DNA of 64,000 bases, from contig NZ_RJSF01000049.1 in the NCBI RefSeq assembly GCF_003725535.1, positions 124,001-188,000 on the forward strand, given 5' to 3'. The DNA is from Nocardioides pocheonensis (lineage in GTDB: Bacteria > Actinomycetota > Actinomycetes > Propionibacteriales > Nocardioidaceae). A program made the translations under genes and the position numbers. Below the pieces are notes generated by a model that did not search any database, was not told the DNA's origin, and saw only the letters and a list, made by a program, of their open reading frames with translations. Shown here one piece after another: positions 25,603 to 33,055 of the stretch (the stretch's first letter is position 1; each line of letters opens with the position of its first letter).

Positions 25603-26448
25603 ATGACAGTGAACAGCAAGGACCGGATCGTCGTCGCGTACGACGGCTCGCCGGACGCACAGACGGCCCTCACCTGGGCGATCCGGACCGCGCTCCTCAC
25701 CGAGCAGCCCGTGGAGGCCGTGATCGCCACGGCGGCGGACGACCTGATGCCGCAGCGGTCGCTGCTCTGGGGCGACCACCTCGAGGAGGTGCGGCAGTCG
25801 GCCGAGCAGGTGCTCGGGGAGGCCCTGCTGCAGGACGCGTCGGTGGAGCTCCGCGCCGGCCCCGCCGTTCCCGTGCTCCTCGACGCGGCGGCCGATGCGG
25901 GCCTGCTCGTCGTCGGCAGCCGCGGCCACGGCCAGGTGGCCGGTCTGGTCGCCGGCTCGGTCAGCCAGCACCTCGCCCGGCACGCGTCGTGCCCCGTCGT
26001 GGTGGCCCGACCGGTGGCACACCCCGCCGCCTCACGGATCGTGGTCGGGGTGGACGGTTCGGGCGGCAGCGACGCGGCCCTGGAGTTCGCGTGCCGCCGG
26101 GCCGAGCTCACCGGCGAGCACGTCGTGGTGGTTCACGGGTGGCGTGACGGCAGCGCGACGGGCACGACCCGTCGCGAGGTGCCGGCTCAGTTCATGGAGC
26201 GCATCGCCGAGGAGGAGCGCCTGCTCGGCGAGGCCGTCGCCGGCATCCAGGGTGACCATCCCGACGTACACCTGGTGCCGGAGGCGATCCCGGTCGTCGC
26301 GTGGCGTGCCCTGGCGGACGCCTCCGCCGCAGCGACACTGCTGGTGGTCGGCTCGCGAGGACGCGGGGCGTTCACCGGGATGTTGCTGGGCTCGGTGAGC
26401 CAGCAGGTCCTCCATCACGCCCAGTGCCCGGTCGCCGTGGTCCGCTGA
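25603..26448 (+). CDS. Universal stress protein, tandem UspA domains
   Basis: 281 residues with two Usp domains (about 7-143 and 146-281). Both carry the ATP-binding signature: LLVVGSRGHG...GSVS and LLVVGSRGRG...GSVS. It is leaderless (GATGCT 6 nt before the ATG). Divergent from the usp-usp-sulP operon and controlled by the same three-box array. Its last 77 nt overlap the tail of the convergent pncC-like gene. Confidence 0.9.
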   Translation: MTVNSKDRIVVAYDGSPDAQTALTWAIRTALLTEQPVEAVIATAADDLMPQRSLLWGDHLEEVRQSAEQVLGEALLQDASVELRAGPAVPVLLDAAADAGLLVVGSRGHGQVAGLVAGSVSQHLARHASCPVVVARPVAHPAASRIVVGVDGSGGSDAALEFACRRAELTGEHVVVVHGWRDGSATGTTRREVPAQFMERIAEEERLLGEAVAGIQGDHPDVHLVPEAIPVVAWRALADASAAATLLVVGSRGRGAFTGMLLGSVSQQVLHHAQCPVAVVR

Positions 26449-26923
26449 CCGACTCCAGCGAGCGCTCCATCGCCTCGCGCAGGAGGGCGAGCGCACGCAC
26501 GCGTGTCTGCTCGAGCACGTCCGGGGGCTCGCCCGACAGGTCGAGCCGCTCACAGGTCTGGCCACCGCGCACGTACGCGGCGACGTAGACGCGACCCGGC
26601 GGCTCTCCCTCCTCCGGATCGGGTCCGCCGACCCCGGTGGTGGCGACGACGGCGTCCGCCCCCAGCAGGCTCGCGGCGCCCTCGGCCATCTCGCGCGCAC
26701 ACCGCTCGGTGACCACCGGACCCGGCGTGACCCCGAGCACCGCGAACTTCACCTCGGACGCGTACGCCACGACGCCGCCCCGGAACCACGTCGATGCCTC
26801 AGGTCCGGCCCCGAGGTCGGCGGCGAGCTGACCACTGGTCAACGACTCGGCCACACCCACGCGGAAGGTGTGGGCCGACGCGAGGTCGGCGACGGACGCG
26901 ACGAGGCGGGAGTGCTCGCTCAT
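26372..26923 (-). CDS. pncC: CinA C-terminal / nicotinamide-nucleotide amidohydrolase (PncC) family
   Basis: 183 residues. The amidohydrolase domain (about 1-150) shows VGVAESLTSGQLAADLGAGP and VATTGVGGPDPEEGEPPG, the family signature. It deamidates nicotinamide mononucleotide in NAD recycling. The last 30 or so residues, rich in Gly/Pro/Arg, are encoded antisense to the end of the usp gene. The ATG at 26923 has no strong ribosome-binding site. Confidence 0.85.
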   Translation of the reverse strand: MSEHSRLVASVADLASAHTFRVGVAESLTSGQLAADLGAGPEASTWFRGGVVAYASEVKFAVLGVTPGPVVTERCAREMAEGAASLLGADAVVATTGVGGPDPEEGEPPGRVYVAAYVRGGQTCERLDLSGEPPDVLEQTRVRALALLREAMERSLESVSGPRRPGTGRDGGPAGSPSPATSR

Positions 26924-26970
26924 GTTCCTCCTGGGACGCTGCTGGGGCTGGACGGTCGAGGACGCCGAAA

Positions 26971-27007
26971 CGGCGGCCCGCAGCCACGTTCTGGCTGCGA
27001 GCCGCCG
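26971..27007 (-). terminator. Hairpin downstream of the GPGG mini-protein gene
   Basis: A 16-bp stem with one mismatch (26971-26986 pairing with 26992-27007) and a 5-nt loop, just after the stop at 27027 on the minus strand and before the pncC-like gene. Confidence 0.6.
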
Positions 27008-27026
27008 CCTGATCGGCTTTCTCGGG

Positions 27027-27170
27027 TCAGGTGAAGATGCTGACGCCGCCGGGACCGACCAGGAGCCCGATGATGATCAGCGCGATGCCCCAGAGCACCT
27101 GTCCGCGGACCAGGCTCACGATCCCGGAGATGACCAGGATCACCGCGAGGATCCAGAGGATGAACTCCAT
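27027..27170 (-). CDS. GPGG-motif small membrane protein
   Basis: 47 residues, two hydrophobic helices separated by VRGQVLWG and ending in VGPGGVSIFT. This GPGG small membrane protein type is common in actinobacteria; the function is unknown. It starts 1 nt after the upstream mini-gene ends, so the two are coupled. Confidence 0.75.
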   Translation of the reverse strand: MEFILWILAVILVISGIVSLVRGQVLWGIALIIIGLLVGPGGVSIFT

Positions 27171-27171
27171 G

Positions 27172-27393
27172 TCACTGCCGCCTCTCTCTTGAAACGTGGG
27201 GCGGCTCGTCCGCCGCTCCCTCCCGTGCGCTCCGAGACCGGGTGCGGACCGGAGCGGGTTCGGTGCGGCCACGGTCGGCCGACACCTCGTCGGCTCGTCC
27301 CTTGTCCCGCACCCAGAGCAGGACGAACATCCCCACGATGACGATCGCCACGACGGCGATCAGCACGACTGCTCCGATACTCGTGTCCTGCAT
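27172..27393 (-). CDS. Small single-helix membrane protein
   Basis: 73 residues. One N-terminal transmembrane helix (about 6-28) and a charged Arg/Glu-rich cytoplasmic tail. GAGGAGG lies 7 nt before the ATG. First gene of a two-gene unit with the GPGG protein. No family recognised. Confidence 0.6.
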   Translation of the reverse strand: MQDTSIGAVVLIAVVAIVIVGMFVLLWVRDKGRADEVSADRGRTEPAPVRTRSRSAREGAADEPPHVSRERRQ

Positions 27394-27529
27394 CGGCCAC
27401 CTCCTCGGTTCGCCACCGCTGAGTACCCCTCGCCCCGGGCCCCATGCGCGGCGCGGACCCGACTCGGGTGGCCGACTCGCACGCGGGTTCGACTGCATGG
27501 CGGCGAGCCGGCACGGGTACTGCGGTGCC

Positions 27530-28021
27530 ATGCGGCGAGCCCGGAAGTGGTGTGCGCGAGCCGGCTCCCTGATCGTCGCGGCGGGGCTCGCTGCCGGCTG
27601 CGGGACGGGCGCGCCGGCCAGTACGTCGGCGTGGCAGGGCTCGGCCGACCGCACTCTCGGTCAGGCACTCTCGGGGCTCGGCACCGCGCGGGTCGCCCTG
27701 CGGCTCGAGGCCCAGGATCGCGCGCCGCACGACTTCACGGTGGTCACCGTGACCGACGCCATCGACACCACCGGCAAGGAGGTGTCCGGCTTCCAGGTCG
27801 CCCAGCCGCCGGACGGATTGCACCGGGCGAACGCGGCTGTGAACCAGGCGCTGGACGACGCGATGTCCCTCCTCGTCGACGTGCGGATCGCACTCGCGTC
27901 CCCGGGAGTCGACGGCGCCGGTGCCGGACAGCTGATCGACCGGGTGGACGCGCTGCGCAAGAAGCTCGACGACCTCGACCAGCAGGTGCAGAGCTCACCG
28001 GCGTCGGTGGGATCCCCGTGA
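27530..28021 (+). CDS. Putative lipoprotein
   Basis: 163 residues. A lipoprotein signal peptide ends in LAAGC (Cys24). The mature chain has a compact alpha/beta region and a helical C-terminus with heptad spacing (LIDRVDALRKKLDDLDQQV). No family recognised. No ribosome-binding site is seen; GGTACTGCGGTGCC precedes the ATG and resembles the sequence before the DUF4383 gene. It lies 18 nt upstream of the Nramp-like gene, so the two may be an operon. Confidence 0.65.
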   Translation: MRRARKWCARAGSLIVAAGLAAGCGTGAPASTSAWQGSADRTLGQALSGLGTARVALRLEAQDRAPHDFTVVTVTDAIDTTGKEVSGFQVAQPPDGLHRANAAVNQALDDAMSLLVDVRIALASPGVDGAGAGQLIDRVDALRKKLDDLDQQVQSSPASVGSP

Positions 28022-28039
28022 GGGCGAAGTGAGGGCGCG

Positions 28040-29275
28040 GTGAAGAAGGTCTTCGAGGTCGCCCTCGGCATCCTCACCGCGATCGGCGGGTTCGTCGACA
28101 TCGGTGACCTGGTCTTCAACGCCCAGGTCGGTGCGCGCTTCGGCATGTCGCTGGCTCTGGTCACCCTGCTCGGCGTCTTCGGCATCTGCGTCTTCGCGGA
28201 GATGTCCGGCCGGGTCGCCGCCTGCAGCGGTCGCGCCACCTTCGACCTGGTCCGCGAGCGCCTCGGCCCGCGCATGGGACTGGCCAACCTCGTCGCCTCC
28301 GTCGCCGTCACCCTGCTCACCTTCATCGCCGAGATCGGTGGGGTGGCCCTGGCGATCATGCTGGTCACCTCGATCTCCGAGGTCCTGATCGTCCCGTTCG
28401 TCGGGCTGCTGGTCTGGGCCGTGCTGTGGCGGGCGAAGTTCAGCGTGATGGAGAACGTCCTCGGACTGCTCGGGCTGGGGCTCGTGGTCTTCACGGTCGC
28501 GCTCTGGCAGCTCGGTCCCTCGTGGGGCGACTTCGTCTCGCAGGCGGCGACCTTCGACAAGCCGGGCAAGGAGGACTGGCCGACCTACGCGTACTTCGCC
28601 GTGGGTCTGTTCGGCGCGGCGATGACGCCGTACGAGGTCTTCTTCTTCTCCTCCGGTGGCGTCGAGGAGAAGTGGACGTCGAAGAGCCTGGGCATCATGC
28701 GCGCCAACGTCCTCATCGGCTTCCCGCTCGGGGGCCTGCTCTCGCTCTCCATCGCCGGGTGCACGGCAGTCGTCCTCGGGCCGCTGCAGGTCGACGTCGG
28801 CGCCCTGAGCCAGGTGGCCCTTCCGGTGGCCGTCGCGGTGGGCAAGATCGGGTTCGCATTCGTGATCATCGGCTTCGTGGCGGCGACGTTCGGAGCCGCG
28901 TGCGAGACCGGGCTCTCCGCGGGGTACTCGATCGCGCAGTTCTTCGGCTGGCAGTGGGGCAAGTTCGTCAAGCCGCGGCAGGCGGCCCGCTTCCACCTGG
29001 TCCTGATCCTCGCGACCCTGCTCGCGATCGGCGTGCTGATGACCGGAGTCGACCCGATCATGGTCACCGAGATCTCGGTCGTGTTCTCCGCGGTCGCGCT
29101 GCCGCTCACGTACTTCCCGATCCTGGTCGTCGCCAACGACCGTGACTACATGGGGGAGCACGTCAACAAGGCGTTCGCCAACGTGCTCGGCACGATCTTC
29201 CTCGTGCTGATCGTGGTGATCGCCGTCGCCGCGATCCCGCTGCTGGTGATCACCCACATGGGAGCGGGGATGTGA
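28040..29275 (+). CDS. Nramp-superfamily transporter with non-canonical metal site
   Basis: 411 residues with about 11 membrane helices. The first helix has FVDIGDLVF where Mn/Fe Nramps have DPGN; helix 6 has AAMTPYEVFFFSSG where they have the MPH motif. The loss of both canonical ligands points to an Nramp-related branch with another substrate (for example Mg2+ or none). The GTG start has GAGGG close upstream. The PRC-barrel gene follows 1 nt after its stop codon. Confidence 0.8.
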   Translation: MKKVFEVALGILTAIGGFVDIGDLVFNAQVGARFGMSLALVTLLGVFGICVFAEMSGRVAACSGRATFDLVRERLGPRMGLANLVASVAVTLLTFIAEIGGVALAIMLVTSISEVLIVPFVGLLVWAVLWRAKFSVMENVLGLLGLGLVVFTVALWQLGPSWGDFVSQAATFDKPGKEDWPTYAYFAVGLFGAAMTPYEVFFFSSGGVEEKWTSKSLGIMRANVLIGFPLGGLLSLSIAGCTAVVLGPLQVDVGALSQVALPVAVAVGKIGFAFVIIGFVAATFGAACETGLSAGYSIAQFFGWQWGKFVKPRQAARFHLVLILATLLAIGVLMTGVDPIMVTEISVVFSAVALPLTYFPILVVANDRDYMGEHVNKAFANVLGTIFLVLIVVIAVAAIPLLVITHMGAGM

Positions 29276-29276
29276 G

Positions 29277-29972
29277 ATGCCACCGCTGACGAACCGACTG
29301 GACGCACCCTGGCTCGACGCCGCGCTGCACCTGCTGGACCGCCAGGTCGTCGACGTCGACGGGAAGATGGTGTGCAACGTCGACGACCTCGAGCTCATCG
29401 AGGGGGCCGGCGGTGAGATGGCGGTCACCGGGATCCTGGTCGGTGCGGCGGCGCTCGTCCCGCGCTTCTCCGGTCGCCTCGGCAACTGGCTCCGGGCGAC
29501 GTGGATCAGCCTCGGCGCCCAGTACGCCGCTCGGGACGTACCGCTCTACCTGCCCCTCGACCTGGTCGAGCACGTCGGCTCCGACGTCCGGATCCGCGTC
29601 CCGCGCGAGGGTCTCCTGGACCGTCAGCCCGCCAGTGGACCGGGGACCGCGCAGCACCGGATGGACGACTTCCTCGGCATGGACGTGGTCCGCGACGGTG
29701 AGCGCCTCGGCCACGTGCTCGACGTGCGCCTGCAGCCCCGGAAGCAGGAGTCCCGGATGCTCGTGGTGAGCCTGGTCGTGGGCCGCGGCCGGCCCGGATC
29801 GCTCCTGGGCTACGACCGCGGCGACTTCAACGGACCCGCGCTCGTCAAGTGGGCGGTGACCTCGCTGCACCGGCACAGCCACCTGGTGCCGATCGAGTCC
29901 GTGCGCAGCGTCGACTGGGACGCGGGTCGGGTCGAGGTCAGCGGTCCGGTCGAGCCGCTCCGCACGTCCTGA
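29277..29972 (+). CDS. PRC-barrel domain protein, partner of the Nramp-like transporter
   Basis: 231 residues with two PRC-barrel-like units: LLDRQVVDVDGKMVCNVDDL (about 17-36) and FLGMDVVRDGERLGHVLDV (about 127-145). PRC barrels are small RNA- or protein-binding beta barrels often linked to metal transporters. Co-transcribed with the Nramp-like gene. Cytoplasmic, no signal peptide. Confidence 0.75.
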   Translation: MPPLTNRLDAPWLDAALHLLDRQVVDVDGKMVCNVDDLELIEGAGGEMAVTGILVGAAALVPRFSGRLGNWLRATWISLGAQYAARDVPLYLPLDLVEHVGSDVRIRVPREGLLDRQPASGPGTAQHRMDDFLGMDVVRDGERLGHVLDVRLQPRKQESRMLVVSLVVGRGRPGSLLGYDRGDFNGPALVKWAVTSLHRHSHLVPIESVRSVDWDAGRVEVSGPVEPLRTS

Positions 29973-30074
29973 CCGTGCCGGCATGGCCCAGATGGGTCAT
30001 TTCGGGCAGATCGCGTCATGTATCCGGACGGTCGGCCGTTTCTCCTGGTGAGAGAGCAACTCCAGGGAGACACC

Positions 30075-30218
30075 ATGACCACCGAAGCAGCACTGGCGCC
30101 GGACGACGGCACCGCCGCCGCCGGACGTCCCGAGGTCTGCGGGTGCGGCCAGGACCTGGACTGCTGCGAGCGCGAGCACTGCCCGCGCTGCGGCTGCCAG
30201 GTCCACCGCGCCGCCTGA
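30075..30218 (+). CDS. Cys-rich mini-protein, paralogue of the 16232 gene
   Basis: 47 residues. CGCGQDLDCC and HCPRCGCQ repeat the core of the protein encoded at 16232. GGGAG lies just before the ATG. The upstream 100 bp has a GACGGTCGG element (30027) like that at 16175 and a poor box match at 29994. Metal binding is inferred from cysteines; the function is unknown. Confidence 0.65.
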   Translation: MTTEAALAPDDGTAAAGRPEVCGCGQDLDCCEREHCPRCGCQVHRAA

Positions 30219-30237
30219 CCCGTGGCCTGACCCGTCG

Positions 30238-30281
30238 AGCACGTCCGACCCCTGCGGGTCCGGGCGACCGGGCTCGATACT
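30238..30281 (+). promoter_or_regulatory. Single DosR-like box and leaderless promoter of the OsmC-like gene
   Basis: 30238-30251 (reverse GGGTCGGACGTGCT, 10/14) lies 24 bp before GATACT (30276-30281), which is 6 nt before the ATG at 30288. Confidence 0.45.
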
Positions 30282-30287
30282 GGGTCG

Positions 30288-30794
30288 ATGGACTCCTCGA
30301 CGCTGCGCTCGCTCCAGGCTCCCCTCAAGGAGCGGTACCGCTCCGACCCGGCGGCCGCCCGCACCCCGTTGACCGCGAGCGCCGACTTCGCCGAGGCCGG
30401 TGTGACCTGCACGGTGGCGGGCTTCGCCGGTCCGGTGCGCGCCGGGCTGCACCCCGCGACCGGCGGTGACGGGCAGGACGCGTGCTCCGGTGACCTTCTG
30501 CTCCAGGCGGTCCTCGCCTGCGCCGGAGCGACCATGCGCAGCGTCGCCACCGCCATGGAGCTCGACCTCGGCGAGGTCCGCCTGCAGGCGAGCGCGTCGT
30601 TCGACGCGCGCGGCACGCTCGGCATCGACCGTGGCGTGCCGGTGGGCATCAGCGGCCTCGAGGTGGACGTCGAGGTCACCGGGGAGGTCGACGACGGCAC
30701 GCTCGACCGTCTCGCCCGTGCGACCGAGCGGTACTGCGTGGTGGGCCAGAGCCTGCGTGAGCCGCCCCGCGTGCAGATCCGTCGCCGCGCCTGA
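30288..30794 (+). CDS. OsmC-family protein
   Basis: 168 residues with the OsmC fold pattern: SGDLLLQAVLACAGATM (about 67-83, catalytic-type Cys) and a second Cys in TERYCVVGQSL (about 143-153). OsmC/Ohr proteins reduce organic hydroperoxides with paired cysteines. The start has no ribosome-binding site and is leaderless by position. It may be part of the stress island regulon. Confidence 0.8.
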   Translation: MDSSTLRSLQAPLKERYRSDPAAARTPLTASADFAEAGVTCTVAGFAGPVRAGLHPATGGDGQDACSGDLLLQAVLACAGATMRSVATAMELDLGEVRLQASASFDARGTLGIDRGVPVGISGLEVDVEVTGEVDDGTLDRLARATERYCVVGQSLREPPRVQIRRRA

Positions 30795-30884
30795 GCTCGA
30801 CGAGGCTGGTCGGTCGCCGACCCTCACAGGATCTGTTCACCCGCTGTTCACCTACCGCGCCCGCCCGGGGGAGCACGATGAGGC

Positions 30885-31088
30885 ATGGCCCTCGCCGATG
30901 AAGAGACCCGCGTGGTCGACCAGGTCAGCGCCCGCCTGCACACCCGATTCCCGGGGGCGGCGCCCGACCACCTGCGGACCACCGTCGAGTCGGCCTACCA
31001 CGGCCTCGACGGCGCCCGGATCCGCGACTTCGTGGAGATCCTGGTCGAGCGCGAGGCAGCGGACGCCCTCGCCCGGACGGCCGTCTGA
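30885..31088 (+). CDS. Small three-helix-bundle protein (DUF3562-like)
   Basis: 67 residues, all helical, with VSARLHTRFPGAAPDHLRTT followed by AYHGLDGARIRDFVEILVER. This resembles the three-helix-bundle dimerisation family seen in small actinobacterial proteins. CACGAT at 30874-30879 lies 5 nt before the ATG, suggesting a leaderless transcript. Confidence 0.65.
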   Translation: MALADEETRVVDQVSARLHTRFPGAAPDHLRTTVESAYHGLDGARIRDFVEILVEREAADALARTAV

Positions 31089-31189
31089 CGCATTCGCGAC
31101 CACCCGCGCGGACCGGTCCGGGCGACCGGCTCGCGCGCGGTGCCGGCCCGCGCGGAACGAGGCTGGTGCACGGATAGGGTGACTGCGAC

Positions 31190-31822
31190 ATGAGCAGCAC
31201 CCGGGGAGCCCGCACGGCCGGCCGCGACGACGCACGCGGATCGGCGATCTGGACCGTGCCGAACGCGATCAGCGCGCTGCGCCTGCTCGGCGTGCCCCTG
31301 TTCCTGTGGCTGGTCCTGGGCCCGGAGGCCGACGTCCTCGCCCTGGCGTTGCTGATGGTCTCGGGCTTCACCGACTGGCTGGACGGCTACCTGGCGCGCC
31401 GGCTGAACCAGACCTCCAAGCTCGGGCAGATCCTCGATCCGGTCGCCGACCGGCTCTACATCCTCGCCGTGGTCGTCGGCCTCGCGGTGCGCGACATCAT
31501 CCCGTGGTGGGTCGCGCTGATCCTGCCGGCGCGTGACGCCTTCCTCTGGTGCCTGGTCCCGTTCCTGCGCAGGCGCGGGTACAGCGCGCTGCCCGTGCAC
31601 TTCCTGGGCAAGGCGGCCACGTTCAACCTGCTCTACGCCTTCCCCCTGCTGTTCATCGGAGACGGCAGCGGCCCCGCCGCGACGCTCGGCAAGGTCTTCG
31701 GCTGGGCGTTCGCGATCTGGGGGATCGGCCTGTACTGGTGGGCCGGCCTGCTCTACGCGTGGCAGGTGCGCAAGCTCATGGCCGACCGTGACCGACGGGC
31801 GCCCGACCTCGGCGGAGGCTGA
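31190..31822 (+). CDS. CDP-alcohol phosphatidyltransferase (PgsA-type)
   Basis: 210 residues. The family signature D-G-x2-A-R-x8-G-x3-D-x3-D is present in the TDWLDGYLARRLN and GQILDPVADR segments (about 61-90). Several membrane helices. It transfers a phosphatidyl group from CDP-diacylglycerol to an alcohol such as glycerol 3-phosphate. Same position as Rv1822 (pgsA2) in the conserved order. TAGGGT at 31175-31180 is 9 nt before the ATG. Confidence 0.9.
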   Translation: MSSTRGARTAGRDDARGSAIWTVPNAISALRLLGVPLFLWLVLGPEADVLALALLMVSGFTDWLDGYLARRLNQTSKLGQILDPVADRLYILAVVVGLAVRDIIPWWVALILPARDAFLWCLVPFLRRRGYSALPVHFLGKAATFNLLYAFPLLFIGDGSGPAATLGKVFGWAFAIWGIGLYWWAGLLYAWQVRKLMADRDRRAPDLGGG

Positions 31823-31823
31823 C

Positions 31824-32726
31824 GTGTACGACCCGCCGGTCCCGAGCCTCGGGGAGGGCCGCCCCCGTCTGCCCGACCAGGTGACGATGGGGTTGCTCGC
31901 CTACCTCACCTCCCACGCCCTCGACGAGGACTACGCGCAGGCCGCCGCACGCCGGGCGTCGGCCGCGGGAGCAGGTGGGGCAACGCGCGTGAGGTCCCGC
32001 AAGCCGATCGGCCTGGCCGGGGCGCTCGCACTCGCGGTGTTCGCCGTGCTGGCCGTGACCGCCGCCGCGCAGACCTCGCAGGACAGTGCGAGCCAGGAAC
32101 GCGAGCGCCAGGCCCTGATCGACCAGGTCAAGGCGCGCAAGGAGGCGCTGGCGGCCGACCGCACGACGGTGGCGCAGCTTCAGGCCGGCAACACCCGACT
32201 CCGGTCGGCGCTGCTGCGCAGCGGCGAGACCTCGTCCGGTCTGCTCAGGGAGGTCCGGTTGCTGGCGCTGGGCAGCGGGACGTCCGCGGTGCACGGGCCC
32301 GGCGTGGAGATCACGGTCGACAACCCGCCCAACGCACCGAGCTCGCAGAACGACAGCAGCAAGGTCCTCGACAAGGACCTCCAGAAGCTGGTCAACGGAC
32401 TGTGGGCCGCGGGTGCCGAGGCGATCACCATCAACGGCCAGCGGCTGACTGCGCTGTCGGCGATCCGGCACGCAGGGAGCGCGATCACCGTGAACTACAC
32501 GCGCCTGAGCCCGCCGTACGTGATCCTCGCGATCGGCGACCCGAAGCGCCTGCCGTCTCGTTTCGCGGAGACCACGAGCGGGGCGACGTGGTTGGATCTG
32601 CAACGACAGTTCGGGTTCAGGTTCCGGATGCTCGCGCAGAATTCGCTCCAACTGCCGGCGGCCTCGGTGCCCGACCTGCGTTTGGCCAGGAGTGCAGGAA
32701 CGTCAGCAGGAAAGGGATTGTCGTGA
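31824..32726 (+). CDS. DUF881 membrane protein (first copy)
   Basis: 300 residues. A cytoplasmic N-terminus, one transmembrane helix (about 64-82), a coiled coil (about 90-135) and an extracytoplasmic DUF881 domain with GPGVEITVDNPP and GAEAITINGQRL. Family members flank the small basic protein next to division genes in actinobacteria. GGAGG precedes the GTG. Overlaps the next gene by GTGA. Confidence 0.85.
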   Translation: MYDPPVPSLGEGRPRLPDQVTMGLLAYLTSHALDEDYAQAAARRASAAGAGGATRVRSRKPIGLAGALALAVFAVLAVTAAAQTSQDSASQERERQALIDQVKARKEALAADRTTVAQLQAGNTRLRSALLRSGETSSGLLREVRLLALGSGTSAVHGPGVEITVDNPPNAPSSQNDSSKVLDKDLQKLVNGLWAAGAEAITINGQRLTALSAIRHAGSAITVNYTRLSPPYVILAIGDPKRLPSRFAETTSGATWLDLQRQFGFRFRMLAQNSLQLPAASVPDLRLARSAGTSAGKGLS

Positions 32727-33055
32727 TTGCCGTGATCGGGCTGCTCCTGGGCGTGGGAGTGGGCCTCTTCCTCAAGCCCGACGTGCCGATCGGCCTCGAG
32801 CCCTACCTGCCGATCGCCGTCGTCGCGGCTCTCGATGCCGTGTTCGGGGCCGCACGCGCGTTCCTCGACGGCATCTTCGACGACAAGGTCTTCGTGGTCT
32901 CGTTCATCAGCAACGTGTTCATCGCCGCGCTGATCGTGTTCCTCGGCGACAAGCTCGGCGTGGGTGCGCAGCTCTCGACCGGCGTGATCGTGGTGCTCGG
33001 GATCCGCATCTTCGCCAACGTGGCCGCAATTCGTCGCCATCTCTTCCACGCATGA
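32723..33055 (+). CDS. sbp: Small basic protein (SBP, DUF1290)
   Basis: 110 residues with three or four hydrophobic segments and conserved LKPDVPIGLEPYLPIAVVAALDA-type start (GLFLKPDVPIGLEPYLPIAV). Homologue of Rv1824 and Bacillus Sbp; function unknown, linked to the division region. GTG start overlapping the upstream stop; AAAGGGA is the ribosome-binding site. Confidence 0.85.
   Translation: MIAVIGLLLGVGVGLFLKPDVPIGLEPYLPIAVVAALDAVFGAARAFLDGIFDDKVFVVSFISNVFIAALIVFLGDKLGVGAQLSTGVIVVLGIRIFANVAAIRRHLFHA

Noticed and set aside
27461-27485. ACCCGACTCGGGT palindrome as an operator of the lipoprotein gene
   Set aside because: Does not fit the 14-bp box and is not at a useful distance from the start; could be chance in GC-rich DNA.
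29985-29998. GGCCCAGATGGGTC as a DosR-like box
   Set aside because: Arms inverted relative to the consensus; kept only as a possible hairpin between genes.
30247-30260. GACCCCTGCGGGTC as another DosR-like box
   Set aside because: The arms are in the opposite order (GACCC-N4-GGGTC), and no hexamer stands at the expected distance from it; more likely a hairpin after the mini-protein gene.
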